The notes beneath the pieces are model-generated. The model made no database searches. It saw only the letters and a list, made by a program, of their open reading frames with translations, and was not told the DNA's origin. The position numbers and the translations under genes were made by a program. From Betaproteobacteria bacterium HGW-Betaproteobacteria-4 (GTDB lineage Bacteria; Pseudomonadota; Gammaproteobacteria; Burkholderiales; Rhodocyclaceae), in contig PHCH01000002.1 of assembly GCA_002840785.1 (NCBI GenBank), forward strand, positions 62,001 to 126,000: 64,000 nucleotides of DNA, in the 5' to 3' direction. Below are positions 29,622 through 39,906 of the stretch, piece after piece. Position 1 is the stretch's first letter. Each line of letters starts with the position of its first letter.

Positions 29622-29932
29622 AGGGCGCCGGCCTTGCGTAGACGGGCTTGCAGGGCTTCGAGTTCGTCGAGCAGTTGCAGGGCCAGCGCGGCGCCGGCCA
29701 GATTGACGCCGAGATCGCGTTGCAGCCGGATGGCGACCGTGGCCCGCCGCAGGTGGGTGCCGGTAAAGCGCCAGCGATGCGGCTCCCGGCCAATCGGTGA
29801 CAAAACGCCTTCATCGACCAGTTCGACGATGGTTTCAACCCGCACGGCACAGGCCTGGCAGACTTCGCTGATGGTCAGGTCGGTTTGCTCTTCGAGAATG
29901 ATCGCGCTCGGTTGCGGCAGCATCTTGTCCAT
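29618..29932 (-). CDS. cbpM: Chaperone modulator CbpM-like
   Basis: This 104-residue protein has a MerR-like N-terminal helix-turn-helix ([28 protein letters not shown]) and a helical C-terminus rich in Leu ([17 protein letters not shown]). CbpM binds the J domain of CbpA and inhibits it. The gene follows cbpA after 2 bp and overlaps xfp by 4 bp, as expected for a coupled operon. Confidence 0.88.
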   Translation of the reverse strand: MDKMLPQPSAIILEEQTDLTISEVCQACAVRVETIVELVDEGVLSPIGREPHRWRFTGTHLRRATVAIRLQRDLGVNLAGAALALQLLDELEALQARLRKAGAL

Positions 29933-29934
29933 GC

Positions 29935-30882
29935 TTATGCTCCCAGTCTGGAACGTGGCTTGAAGGATTTGAACTGCTCGGCCATGCTGGTGTAGAAAGC
30001 CTTGTCAGCATCACTTTCAGCCGTCGGCAATGCCACCTGCAAGACAACGTAAAAATCGCCCGGCGTGTTCCCCGGAATGCCTTTGCCCTTGAGCCGCAGC
30101 TTGCCGCCGGATTTCGAATTTGGCGGAATTTTCAGGTCGACCGTAGCGTTCGGCGTCGGCACGCTGACCGTCGCCCCCAGGGCCGCCTCCCACGGTGCCA
30201 GCGGCAAATCGAGAAAGACATCGCGCTGCTCGACCCGGAAATGGGCGTGCGGATTGAACGCCACCTCGAGATAGAGATCACCGGCCTTGCCCTGACCGAT
30301 GCCCGGTGCCCCCTGCCCGGCCAGACGAATGTGCTGCCCGGCGCGAACCCCGCGCGGAATGGTGACATTGAGCTGATGCGAGCGCATCGTCACCCGGCCG
30401 TTGGCATCCACCTCGGGCGTGCCGAGCGTGATGACCCGGGTGGCGCCGTTATAAGCGTCGGCCAGATCAATCATGACCTGAGCGTGCCGGTCCTCGCCGC
30501 GGACATGGAATTCCGGGCGGCTCCTGCCACCACCAGCAAAACCACGCCCATACAGGGACGCGAAAAAATCGCTGAAATCCTCCGCGCCCTGGCCTGCCTC
30601 CCCGTCACCGGAAAACTCAAAACCGGCGTTCCAGTCCGGCGGCGGCCGGAAATCCTGCCCGGCCTGCCAGTTGGCGCCCAGCCGGTCGTAGGCGGCGCGC
30701 TTTTCGATATCCTTGAGCACCGCATTGGCCTCGCCGAGTTCCTTGAAACGCGCCTCGGCCGCCGGATCCTTGCTGACATCGGGATGGTATTTGCGCGCCA
30801 GTTGCCGGTAGGCGCGCTTGATCTCGTCCTGGGTCGCGTCGCGCGCCACCCCCATGATCTTGTAGTAGTCCTTGAATTCCAT
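29935..30882 (-). CDS. cbpA: DnaJ-like co-chaperone CbpA
   Basis: The 315-residue protein has an N-terminal J domain (about 3-68, with the HPD motif in YHPDVSKDP), a short Gly/Phe linker (EDFSDFFASLYGRGFAGG) and two C-terminal substrate-binding domains (about 130-310). There is no zinc-finger domain, which separates CbpA from DnaJ. It stimulates DnaK. ATG 30882 is chosen from the J-domain start (MEFKDYYKIMG) with GAGAGAAG upstream. Operator copy 5 lies 67 bp away, placing the operon in the regulon. Confidence 0.92.
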   Translation of the reverse strand: MEFKDYYKIMGVARDATQDEIKRAYRQLARKYHPDVSKDPAAEARFKELGEANAVLKDIEKRAAYDRLGANWQAGQDFRPPPDWNAGFEFSGDGEAGQGAEDFSDFFASLYGRGFAGGGRSRPEFHVRGEDRHAQVMIDLADAYNGATRVITLGTPEVDANGRVTMRSHQLNVTIPRGVRAGQHIRLAGQGAPGIGQGKAGDLYLEVAFNPHAHFRVEQRDVFLDLPLAPWEAALGATVSVPTPNATVDLKIPPNSKSGGKLRLKGKGIPGNTPGDFYVVLQVALPTAESDADKAFYTSMAEQFKSFKPRSRLGA

Positions 30883-30948
30883 GTAATGGCTTCTCTCGGG
30901 TCGCATTTCTCGACAGCCATGACTATGCATGCCCTGCACAAACGATTC

Positions 30949-30964
30949 AGTGCGCCAGCCAACA
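30949..30964. promoter_or_regulatory. Operator copy 5 (AGTGCGCCAGCCAACA)
   Basis: It serves the minus-strand cbpA-cbpM-xfp-tal operon. CATAGT (30922-30927) follows after exactly 21 bp. Confidence 0.65.
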
Positions 30965-30987
30965 TAAACCACCGGGAATTCAGGCTG

Positions 30988-31003
30988 TGTGTGTTGGCGA
31001 ACA
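30988..31003. promoter_or_regulatory. Operator copy 6 (TGTGTGTTGGCGAACA)
   Basis: It serves the plus-strand osmC-gapN-gnd-zwf-pgl run. GATCAT (31025-31030) follows after exactly 21 bp. Copies 5 and 6 lie 23 bp apart. Confidence 0.65.
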
Positions 31004-31060
31004 GAAAGCCGCGCGCCATCGTTAGATCATGACCAACTGACCGGCCATCAAGGAATCACC

Positions 31061-31489
31061 ATGAAAAGAACTGCATCAGCCGCGTGGACCGGCGGCCTCC
31101 AGAAAGGCGCCGGAACCATTTCGACGCAGAGCGGTATCTTGGCCAAGGCCCAATACGGCTTCAAGGAGCGCTTCGAGAAAGGCCCCGGCACCAACCCGGA
31201 AGAGCTGATCGCCGCTGCCCACGCCGGCTGTTTCAGCATGGCCCTGGCGGCCCAGCTGGAGAAGGACGGGATGACGCCGAAACGCCTGCAGACCGAGGCT
31301 ACCGTGAGCTTCGGCAAGGTCGACGGTGCCTTCTCGATCACCGCCATCCATCTCGACCTGAAAGCCAGTGTTCCGGGAGCAAGCAAGGCCGATCTGGAAC
31401 GCGTCGCCAATATCGCCAAACATGAATGTCCGGTATCAAAACTATTGAACGCGCCAATCACCCTGGCCGTCCAACTCGAAACCCTGTGA
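31061..31489 (+). CDS. osmC: OsmC-type organic hydroperoxide reductase
   Basis: This 142-residue OsmC/Ohr-family protein carries the two conserved cysteines in AHAGCFSMALA (about 56) and KHECPVSKLL (about 126), the thiol pair that reduces organic hydroperoxides. The opening RTASAAWTGGLQKGAGTIST and the AAHAGCF region favour OsmC over Ohr. ATG 31061 follows AAGGAATCACC; the longer open frame crosses the promoter. It is the first gene after operator copy 6 (58 bp). Confidence 0.9.
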   Translation: MKRTASAAWTGGLQKGAGTISTQSGILAKAQYGFKERFEKGPGTNPEELIAAAHAGCFSMALAAQLEKDGMTPKRLQTEATVSFGKVDGAFSITAIHLDLKASVPGASKADLERVANIAKHECPVSKLLNAPITLAVQLETL

Positions 31490-31498
31490 GGTAATCCC

Positions 31499-31705
31499 AT
31501 GAAAAAACTTGCCGTTATCTTGATTGCCATCACCAGCCTGTTATCCGGCTGTGTCGTCTACGACGGTCCTTACCGTGACGGCGACAGACACCGCGGTGAT
31601 CGCGATGGCCAGGCGAATCGCAGCCATGATCGCAGCCATGATCGTGACCGCGATGGCGTGCCGGATCGCCAGGACAGGCGCCCGCACAATCCGACCCGTT
31701 ACTAG
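31499..31705 (+). CDS. Small lipoprotein with Asp/Arg-rich tail
   Basis: The 68-residue precursor has a lipobox LLSGC (Cys 18). Its mature part is nearly all Asp, Arg, His and Gly, ending DRDGVPDRQDRRPHNPTRY. The DRDGVPD element resembles calcium-binding thrombospondin type 3-like repeats, but only one unit is present. The function is unknown. It is tightly packed between osmC (9 bp) and gapN (3 bp). Confidence 0.75.
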   Translation: MKKLAVILIAITSLLSGCVVYDGPYRDGDRHRGDRDGQANRSHDRSHDRDRDGVPDRQDRRPHNPTRY

Positions 31706-31708
31706 CCG

Positions 31709-33337
31709 ATGAAAACCGCCGAGCAACTGGCCGCGCTGTTCCCCCGCGAAAGCGACATTCCCGCCGACTGTCGCATCCTGGCGCCGATCCATCAGCGCGC
31801 CATCCTGATCAACGGTGAAATGCGCATCTGGAAGGGCGAGACGCGGACGGTGCATTCACCGGTCTGCGTCCAGGGTGCCGACGGCAATCTGAGCCATGTC
31901 GAATTGGGCAGCGTGCCGGTCACCGGCACCATCGAGGCCGATGCGGCGCTGGCCGCCGCGGTAACCGCCTACGATCACGGCCGTGGCACCTGGCCGAACC
32001 TGTCGGTGGCCGAGCGCATCGCCTGCGTCGGCGACTTCACCAACCAGATCGTTGCCCGCCGGCGCGAGATCGTGAACCTGATCATGTGGGAAATCGGCAA
32101 GAGCCAGGCCGATTCGCAGAAGGAATTCGACCGCACCATCGACTACATCCGCGCCACCGTCGAGGAACTCAAGCGCCTCGACAACAGCAACTCGCGCTTT
32201 GAGATCGTCGACGGCACCATCGCCCAGATCCGCCGCTCGCCGGTCGGTATCGCGCTGTGCATGGGGCCGTACAACTACCCGATGAACGAGACCTTCAGCA
32301 CGCTGATCCCGGCGCTGATCATGGGCAATGTCGTGCTCTTCAAGCCTCCGCGCTTCGGCGTGCTGCTCTACTACCCGATGCTCGAAGCCTTCCGCAGCGC
32401 CTTTCCGCCCGGTGTCATCAATATCGTTTACGGCCAGGGGCACGTCGTCGTGCCGCACATCATGGGTTCCGGCCAGGTCAATGTGCTGGCCCTCATCGGT
32501 TCCTCCGAAGTGGCCGATCAGCTCAAGAAATCGCACCCGAAAACCAACCGCCTGCGCGCCATCCTCGGCCTCGGCGCCAAGAACGCGGCAATCATCATGG
32601 CCGATGCCGACATCGAACTGACGGTCAAGGAATGCATCACCGGTTCGCTCTCCTTCAACGGCCAGCGGTGCACGGCGATCAAGATGATCCTGGTGCACCA
32701 GTCGATTGCCGAGCAGTTCCTGCGCCGCTTCTGCGAGGAAGTCGGCAAGCTGGCCATCGGCATGCCGTGGGAGTCGGGTGTCATGCTGACGCCACTGCCC
32801 GAGATGGAAATGGTTGCCTACATGAACACATGCATCGTCGATGCTGTGGCAAAAGGCGCCAAGGTGATCAATCCGGGCGGCGGCACCACGGTTGAAACGC
32901 TGTTCTATCCGGCCGTGCTTTTCCCGGTCAAGGAAGGCATGAAACTTTACCGCGAGGAACAGTTCGGGCCGATCATCCCGGTCGCTACCTTCGAGGACAT
33001 CGAGACGCCGCTCGACTACGTCATCACCTCCGACCACGGCCAGCAGGTCAGCATCTTTGGCAGCAATCCCGAGCAGATCGCCTCGCTGGTCGATACCCTG
33101 GTCAACCAGGTTTGCCGGGTCAATATCAACTGCCAGTGCCAGCGCGGCCCGGACGTTTTTCCCTTCGTCGGGCGCAAGGATTCGGCCGAAGGGACGCTGT
33201 CCGTCCATGACGCCCTGCGCGCCTTCTCGATCCGCACCATGGTCGCCGCCAAGCAGACCGACGCGTCGAAAAAACTGCTCGACGCCATCGTCCTCGGCAA
33301 CAAATCGAACTTCATCAATACCCACTTCATTCTCTGA
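31709..33337 (+). CDS. gapN: GapN-like NADP-dependent glyceraldehyde-3-phosphate dehydrogenase
   Basis: This 542-residue aldehyde dehydrogenase has the catalytic Cys in FNGQRCTAIKM (about 321) and CMGPYNYPMNETF as an N-terminal landmark. Most aldehyde dehydrogenases have a catalytic Glu in an E-L-G-G-K-type motif before the Cys; here it reads LGLGAKN (about 287-293) with Gly at that place. GapN enzymes oxidise glyceraldehyde-3-phosphate directly to 3-phosphoglycerate with NADPH formation, bypassing GAPDH and its ATP yield. The gene lies 3 bp after the lipoprotein and is followed by gnd, zwf and pgl, consistent with an NADPH-supplying run. The exact substrate is inferred from family and context. 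Confidence 0.8.
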   Translation: MKTAEQLAALFPRESDIPADCRILAPIHQRAILINGEMRIWKGETRTVHSPVCVQGADGNLSHVELGSVPVTGTIEADAALAAAVTAYDHGRGTWPNLSVAERIACVGDFTNQIVARRREIVNLIMWEIGKSQADSQKEFDRTIDYIRATVEELKRLDNSNSRFEIVDGTIAQIRRSPVGIALCMGPYNYPMNETFSTLIPALIMGNVVLFKPPRFGVLLYYPMLEAFRSAFPPGVINIVYGQGHVVVPHIMGSGQVNVLALIGSSEVADQLKKSHPKTNRLRAILGLGAKNAAIIMADADIELTVKECITGSLSFNGQRCTAIKMILVHQSIAEQFLRRFCEEVGKLAIGMPWESGVMLTPLPEMEMVAYMNTCIVDAVAKGAKVINPGGGTTVETLFYPAVLFPVKEGMKLYREEQFGPIIPVATFEDIETPLDYVITSDHGQQVSIFGSNPEQIASLVDTLVNQVCRVNINCQCQRGPDVFPFVGRKDSAEGTLSVHDALRAFSIRTMVAAKQTDASKKLLDAIVLGNKSNFINTHFIL

Positions 33338-33411
33338 AACGGGAGGAATTTCCCGACAGAAGCGTGGTCATCCCGATAACGGCACGAAACTACATGAAAG
33401 TAGGCGCTGGC

Positions 33412-34847
<1,436 letters not shown>

Positions 34848-34851
<4 letters not shown>

Positions 34852-36311
34852 GTTGCGCCAGCGAATCGCACGCCTACGTCATCTTCGGGGCGACCGGCAA
34901 TCTGGCGATGGCCAAGCTCCTGCCCGCCTTGTACCAGTTGCACAGCCTCGGTCACCTGGCGCCGGAGGTCCGCATCCTCGGCTGCGGCCGGACGCCCTAT
35001 GCCCAGGACAGTTGGCGAGACGAGGTCGGAAAGCATCTGCAAGTATCCGATGGCGGGCTGCTCGACAGTTTTCTCCAGCGCATTGATTATCTTGCCGGCA
35101 ACCTCGATGACGCCGCCTTCTATCAGGCGCTTGACGCCTGGATAGGGACCAGCGAATGCGGCAACAACGTCATTTTCTATCTCTCGGTCAGTCCCGAGTT
35201 GTATGTTCCGATCACCGTCGGGCTGGCCCAGGCCGGCTTGCTGGCGGAGCGCACTGGCTGGCGACGGATGGTCATCGAAAAGCCCTTCGGCCACGACCTG
35301 CAATCGGCCCGCGACTTGCAGCATGAACTCAACACACGCCTGGACGAAGAGCAGATTTACCGCATCGATCATTACGTCGGCAAGGAATCCGTCCAGAACG
35401 TGCTGGTCCTGCGTTTTGCCAACATGATCCTGGAACCCCTGTGGAACCGGCATTACATCGATCAGGTACAAATCACCCATGCCGAAACCATCGGCCTGGA
35501 CGGCCGAGCCGACTACTACGACCGACATGGCGGGGCGACGCGCGACATGATCCAGAGCCACCTGTTGCAGGTGCTCGCCCTGCTGGCAATGGAACCGCCG
35601 GTTTCGCTCGAGGCCGAAGCGCTGCGTGACGAAAAGGTCAAGGTGCTGCGCTCGATTCGCCCGCTTGACCCGTCACAACTGGCCACCCATGCCGTGCGCG
35701 CCCAGTATGCCGGCTACCAGCAGGAAGCCGGCGTCGCCGCCGGCAGCCATACGGAAACCTACGCCGCCCTCAAGCTCTACGTGGATAACTGGCGCTGGCG
35801 CGACGTGCCCTTCTATCTGCGTACCGGCAAGCGCCTCAAGGAGCGCCGTTCGATGGTTGCCGTGCGTTTTCGCGAACCGCCGATGCAGCTATTTCAGGGA
35901 ACGGGCGCTTCCGCCGTGCATCCAAACTGGCTGCTGATCGGCATTCAGCCGGACGATGTGGTGCAGATGGAAATTTCCGCCAAGGTGCCCGGCCAGGAAA
36001 CGCGCACCCGCCAGATTTCGATGGATGCCTCGGTCGGCAATCCCGGCGAACGCATGGCCGACGCTTACGAAGAATTGCTGATCGATGTCATTCAAGGCAA
36101 TCGGTCGCTCTTCCTGCGCTATGACGAGGTCAAGGCGGCGTGGAGCATCGTCGATCCTTTCATGCGCGGCTGGGCCGATGACGAGCACCCGCCATTGCAA
36201 TATCCGTCAGGCAGCTGGGGACCGAAAGCGGCGGACCGGATTTTTGGTCAGACTGACCGGGAATGGCGGCAGACCCTGAGTTGCAACGGCAAACCCGAAG
36301 GCCAAGGCTGA
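34848..36311 (+). CDS. zwf: Glucose-6-phosphate 1-dehydrogenase
   Basis: This 487-residue protein has the nucleotide-binding GATGNLAMAKLLPALY and the active-site RIDHYVGKESVQN. The more usual form is GASGDLAKRKL; the difference is conservative. It oxidises glucose-6-phosphate to 6-phosphogluconolactone with NADP. ATG 34848 overlaps the gnd stop; upstream codons lie in another frame of gnd and are rejected. Confidence 0.93.
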
Positions 36312-37009
36312 TGCTCCCGGTCAACAGCAAAATATTGCCAAAACCGGAAGATGTCGCCGCTCAGGCCTGCCGCATCATCATCGCCGAAGCCGACGCGGCG
36401 CTCCGTGAGCGTCAGATATTTCGCATCGTCCTGGCCGGTGGCAATACGCCGCGACGAACCTATGAAATGCTCGCCGGGATGGCTCAGGACTGGAGCGCCT
36501 GGGAAATATTCTGGAGTGACGAGCGTTGCCTGCCGGCCGACCACCCCGGCCGCAACTCACGCATGGCACACGATGCCTGGCTTCTACCCGTGGCCATACC
36601 GGCCAGCCAGATTCACCCGATTCCGGCCGAACTCGGTGCAGTACGGGCGGCTGCCGAATATTCAACACTGGTTGTCGACCGGCAGCCCTTCGATCTGGTG
36701 CTGCTCGGCATGGGAGAAGATGGGCACACCGCCAGCCTGTTTTCAACGAACGGCGACCATGTTGCCCCGGTGATTGCCGTGCACGGCGCGCCAAAGCTGC
36801 CCGGCGAGCGGGTCAGCCTGAACTTTCAGACCTTGCGCACGTGCCGCCAGCAACTGGTATTGGTCACCGGTGCAGAAAAATCAGCTGCCCTGCTCGCCTG
36901 GCAACAAGATGCCGACCTGCCCATTGCGCATGCCGTGCGCAACGATGCCTGCCTGCTGGCCGATGCCGAGGCTGGCCAGTCAGCGAATTTCGTGGCGCCG
37001 GTTCTTTGA
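36311..37009 (+). CDS. pgl: 6-phosphogluconolactonase
   Basis: This 232-residue protein of the NagB/SugarP-isomerase fold has AGGNTPRRTYE near the N-terminus and LGMGEDGHTASLFS, both typical of Pgl. It hydrolyses 6-phosphogluconolactone. ATG 36311 overlaps the zwf stop (TGATG). Its 3' end overlaps the convergent antiporter gene by 30 bp. Confidence 0.9.
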   Translation: MLPVNSKILPKPEDVAAQACRIIIAEADAALRERQIFRIVLAGGNTPRRTYEMLAGMAQDWSAWEIFWSDERCLPADHPGRNSRMAHDAWLLPVAIPASQIHPIPAELGAVRAAAEYSTLVVDRQPFDLVLLGMGEDGHTASLFSTNGDHVAPVIAVHGAPKLPGERVSLNFQTLRTCRQQLVLVTGAEKSAALLAWQQDADLPIAHAVRNDACLLADAEAGQSANFVAPVL

Positions 37010-38329
37010 ATTCGATCGACGGCTCTTGCCGCTCTGCCGCCTGGCGTAAACCGCCATCAAAGGCGTTACCGAAATCCCGTGCAGGATGATCGATGCGGCC
37101 ACCGCCGAGAGGGTGAGATTGATCGCCTGGTCGGCCAAGGGGCCGGCGAATCCGTGATTCAGGGCAAACATCAGGTAGTAGATCGAACCGATACCGCGAA
37201 TGCCGAACCAGGCTATCAACAGCCGCTGATCACCCGAGACCTGCGCGCCCAGCAAACCCAGCCATACCGAGACCGGGCGCAGGACAAAAAACAGGAGAAC
37301 GAGGAAGACAATCGTCTCCAGATCGACATCGATATAGGCCAGCATAGCCCCCACGGCGAGGACGATGACCAGTTCGGCAATGCGTTCAAGCTGCTCGTTG
37401 AAACCGCGCACGGCCTGCATCAGGTAAGGGCCGGCCAGATCGGGATGGGTCGCCACGGCGAGATGAGCCTCCTTGTCCGGCAAGCCGGCCGTTACTGAAT
37501 CCGGCACCTTTTGCGAAGCTGTGCGCTCCTTGACGCGCTGCAAGGCCAGACCGGCGGCGAAAACGGCAAGAAAACCATAAGTCGAGGCCAGCTGCGCCAC
37601 ACCGAAGGCCAGCGCGACCAACCCGAGGGCGAGGAATTCGTCGAGCCCGACGGCTTCCTGGTGCTGCGTTCGCAGATGGAGCACCAACCGGCCGATCATC
37701 GTGCCGAGCAGGGCGCCGATAAACAAGCCGCCGACCAGCGCCCAGACCACGTCGATGGCCAGCCAGCGCCAGCCCCACGTCCCGAGTTCGTGCATGCCGA
37801 GCAAGCCAAGGCCGAGCATGACGAAGGGAAAGGCGGCACCATCATTGAACCCGCCCTCGCCACTCAGGCTGAAGCGCAGGCGGTCGCGATCAGACGTTTC
37901 CTCAACCTGGACATCCGATGCCAGCACGGGGTCGGTCGGCGCCAGGATGCCCCCGAGCAGGATTGCTGCGCCAATCGACATGCCAAGCAAAAAGAAACCG
38001 ACCAGCGTGATGAGGCCAACGACCAGCGTCATCGAGACAAACGCCAGCCGCAAGGGCAAGCGCCAGTGATGGCTGGAGAACGGCAGGCCCAGCTTCAAGC
38101 CAACCGAAAACAATGAAATCAACACGGCAACTTCAGCGACTCGCTCAAGTAGACCGGAAACGAGATGCGGATCAGCCGTCATCAAACCCAAACCGCCAGT
38201 CCCCAGCAGGTATCCGACCGCCAGATAGAACATCGAGGCACTGAGCGGAAGTCGCTTCATCAACGTTCCGGACAGGACCATGGTGATCAGGAGAGCGCCG
38301 ACAACCAGCGCCCAAAGGAAAAATGACAT
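36980..38329 (-). CDS. CPA1-type cation/proton antiporter
   Basis: This 449-residue protein has about a dozen hydrophobic segments. CPA1 landmarks are ILAPTDPVLASDV (about 130-143, ion-binding Asp) and GEGGFNDGAAFPFV (about 155-170). The basic C-terminus (RRQSGKSRRSNSKNRRHEIR) is short, with no regulatory domain. Na+ or K+ cannot be told apart from sequence. Operator copy 7 lies 123 bp upstream, and a TATATG (38428-38433) follows on the minus side after 18 bp, so it may also be activated from that site. Confidence 0.85.
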   Translation of the reverse strand: MSFFLWALVVGALLITMVLSGTLMKRLPLSASMFYLAVGYLLGTGGLGLMTADPHLVSGLLERVAEVAVLISLFSVGLKLGLPFSSHHWRLPLRLAFVSMTLVVGLITLVGFFLLGMSIGAAILLGGILAPTDPVLASDVQVEETSDRDRLRFSLSGEGGFNDGAAFPFVMLGLGLLGMHELGTWGWRWLAIDVVWALVGGLFIGALLGTMIGRLVLHLRTQHQEAVGLDEFLALGLVALAFGVAQLASTYGFLAVFAAGLALQRVKERTASQKVPDSVTAGLPDKEAHLAVATHPDLAGPYLMQAVRGFNEQLERIAELVIVLAVGAMLAYIDVDLETIVFLVLLFFVLRPVSVWLGLLGAQVSGDQRLLIAWFGIRGIGSIYYLMFALNHGFAGPLADQAINLTLSAVAASIILHGISVTPLMAVYARRQSGKSRRSNSKNRRHEIR

Positions 38330-38451
38330 TTCAGCCGGCTCCTGTTGAACTGCGAATACGCCAAGCGCTCAAATGACAAGCCTGGTGCACTATCTGCCAG
38401 GGAAAATGCCATTTCCGTTCGGCAACGCATATAGGACAAACGGGTACCTTG

Positions 38452-38467
38452 TGTGCGCTGCCGCACA
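38452..38467. promoter_or_regulatory. Operator copy 7 (TGTGCGCTGCCGCACA)
   Basis: It lies between the divergent antiporter and FMN reductase genes. On the plus side CATTGT (38489-38494) follows after 21 bp; on the minus side TATATG (38428-38433) after 18 bp. It may serve both. Confidence 0.65.
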
Positions 38468-38522
38468 GAGCAGTTTTGTTCTGGGTGACATTGTCTTCGC
38501 GGCTATATAACGGAGGTTCAAG

Positions 38523-39095
38523 ATGAACGAGATGAAGATTTTGGGAATCGTTGGCAGTCTGCGTAAAAGCTCCTACAACGCTTTCGCCCTGAAAGCCGCG
38601 CAGGAATTGCTGCCCGAGGGCGTAACGCTGGAAACAGTCAGCCTTCATGGCATTCCGGTTTTCAATCAGGATGACGAATTAACGCCCCCCGCCGCCGTGC
38701 TTGAATTCAAGCAGAAGATCGCGGCCGCCGATGCCATCCTGTTTGCCACGCCCGAATACAACTACTCGCTGCCCGGTGGTTTGAAAAATGCCATCGACTG
38801 GGGCACCAGGCCCTATGGTCAAAGCGCATGGATGGGCAAAACCGCGGCCATCATGGGTGTTTCCATCGGCAACTTCGGTACGGCGCGGGCACAATACGAT
38901 CTGCGCAAAATTCTCGTCGCCCTCGACATGCCGGTCGTCGTTCAACCCGAAGTCATGATCGGCAACGCTGCCGAACGATTCGACCCGAACGGCGTCCTGA
39001 CCGACGAACGAAGCCGGGAACTCATCCGAAAACTGTTGAGCACGCTGGTCCAACTGGAAAAATCGGCGCGCCGGGCCAAGGGTGATCCGGTTTAG
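38523..39095 (+). CDS. NADPH-dependent FMN reductase (ChrR/YieF-like)
   Basis: This 190-residue flavodoxin-like protein has GSLRKSSYN (FMN phosphate binding, about 11-19) and TPEYNYSLPGGLKNAIDW (about 78-95), typical of NADPH-dependent FMN or quinone reductases such as ChrR. Such enzymes reduce quinones by two electrons and can protect against oxidative stress. ATAACGGAGG lies ahead of ATG 38523. It is the first gene downstream of operator copy 7 (56 bp). Confidence 0.9.
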   Translation: MNEMKILGIVGSLRKSSYNAFALKAAQELLPEGVTLETVSLHGIPVFNQDDELTPPAAVLEFKQKIAAADAILFATPEYNYSLPGGLKNAIDWGTRPYGQSAWMGKTAAIMGVSIGNFGTARAQYDLRKILVALDMPVVVQPEVMIGNAAERFDPNGVLTDERSRELIRKLLSTLVQLEKSARRAKGDPV

Positions 39096-39223
39096 CCTTC
39101 ATGACATGGCGTAGCGCCGGCAGAAACCGGGAGCGTCGCCATCTCGCCGCAGGCACATCAAACGGTCTCATGGCCTATTGCCTCTCCGGATCGACCCCTG
39201 CGCCACGACAGGCAGATCCCGGT

Positions 39224-39505
39224 TCACACCGTATTCACGGCATCTTTGAATTCACCGACTGCAGCCTTGATGACTTCCCGAGCCACTTCCGTCTCATGCT
39301 CCGTTCTGGTCTCTGCGACCAGCACGACCTGCAGACTACCCCCCAAACCATCTTGTGCGACGACTTTTCGGACAGCTTGGGCGAATCCCCGAAATACGCC
39401 TGCCATCCAATATCGGATAACCTTTACGGTTATGGATGGTTGTGCCACGGCCAATTTGCTCAGGCACCGTTGGCTTGCTGCAGCAATGCCGACAGAGCCA
39501 TGCAT
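39224..39505 (-). CDS. Uncharacterised small protein (93 aa)
   Basis: This 93-residue open frame (start MHGSVGIAAASQRCLSKLAV) has a helical, Ala/Val-rich composition. I recognise no family and see no clear ribosome-binding site. It is reported because operator copy 8 and a good -10-like TATAAG lie 34-79 bp upstream on the same strand. The stretch from 39096 to here is otherwise empty. It could be a real stress gene or only an open frame in a region with a non-coding role. Confidence 0.4.
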   Translation of the reverse strand: MHGSVGIAAASQRCLSKLAVAQPSITVKVIRYWMAGVFRGFAQAVRKVVAQDGLGGSLQVVLVAETRTEHETEVAREVIKAAVGEFKDAVNTV

Positions 39506-39568
39506 CAATCAGCGCAGACCAGCGCTTTGGCCGCGATGCTTATATTCCATCGACCTAACCCGGGGTTC

Positions 39569-39584
39569 GGTTCGCTTGCGCACA
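39569..39584. promoter_or_regulatory. Operator copy 8 (GGTTCGCTTGCGCACA)
   Basis: It faces the 93-aa frame on the minus strand. TATAAG (39539-39544) follows after 24 bp. It lies between two small genes. Confidence 0.6.
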
Positions 39585-39637
39585 CAAGGCAAAAATACTT
39601 GCCCGGATTTGCCGGGCAGCTCTTTCGGCTTCAAGGT

Positions 39638-39748
39638 TTAATCGATGAATACGATGGCCAGAGCCAGCGCAAAGAACAACATGATCGCCGGAAGCGTGTA
39701 GTCAACAACAAGGCCGCCTGCCGCGATAAGGTCAATTGAATAAAGCAT
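39638..39748 (-). CDS. Very small membrane protein (36 aa)
   Basis: This 36-residue protein starts MLYSIDLIAAGGLVVDYTLP and is hydrophobic throughout its second half (IMLFFALALAIVFID), giving one membrane helix. GGGGGAACACGG precedes ATG 39748 at the right distance; the longer frame to 39844 has no such site. Operator copy 9 lies 56 bp upstream. Small single-span proteins of this kind are often stress-induced; no family name is certain. Confidence 0.6.
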   Translation of the reverse strand: MLYSIDLIAAGGLVVDYTLPAIMLFFALALAIVFID

Positions 39749-39803
39749 TCCGTGTTCCCCCATGTCGTGATGGACTATGAAACCCCGCAACGGGAAGGCG
39801 GTC

Positions 39804-39819
39804 GGTGCGCTGGCAAACA
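39804..39819. promoter_or_regulatory. Operator copy 9 (GGTGCGCTGGCAAACA)
   Basis: It serves the 36-aa gene on the minus strand. TTTCAT (39777-39782) follows after 21 bp, and CATAGT after 24 bp. Confidence 0.6.
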
Positions 39820-39867
39820 CTTGGGAAAATCGCATTTGGGCCATACGACCAGACCTTGCCCTTCCCT

Positions 39868-39906
39868 TGCTACGGTCAACCGGAAAAAATGGCCAAAAAT
39901 GAAATT
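39868..39906 (+). repeat. 39-bp dispersed repeat, copy 2
   Basis: This intergenic copy runs TGCTACGGTCAACCGGAAAA then AATGGCCAAAAATGAAATT. It is nearly identical to copy 1 over the first 27 bases. Confidence 0.7.

Noticed and set aside
31856-33325. A 489-residue minus-strand frame opposite gapN
   Set aside because: It is a shadow of the gapN coding frame in GC-rich DNA.
39101-39739. A 212-residue plus-strand frame after the FMN reductase gene
   Set aside because: No ribosome-binding site, no domain, unusual composition, and it crosses an operator and two smaller, better-placed minus-strand frames.
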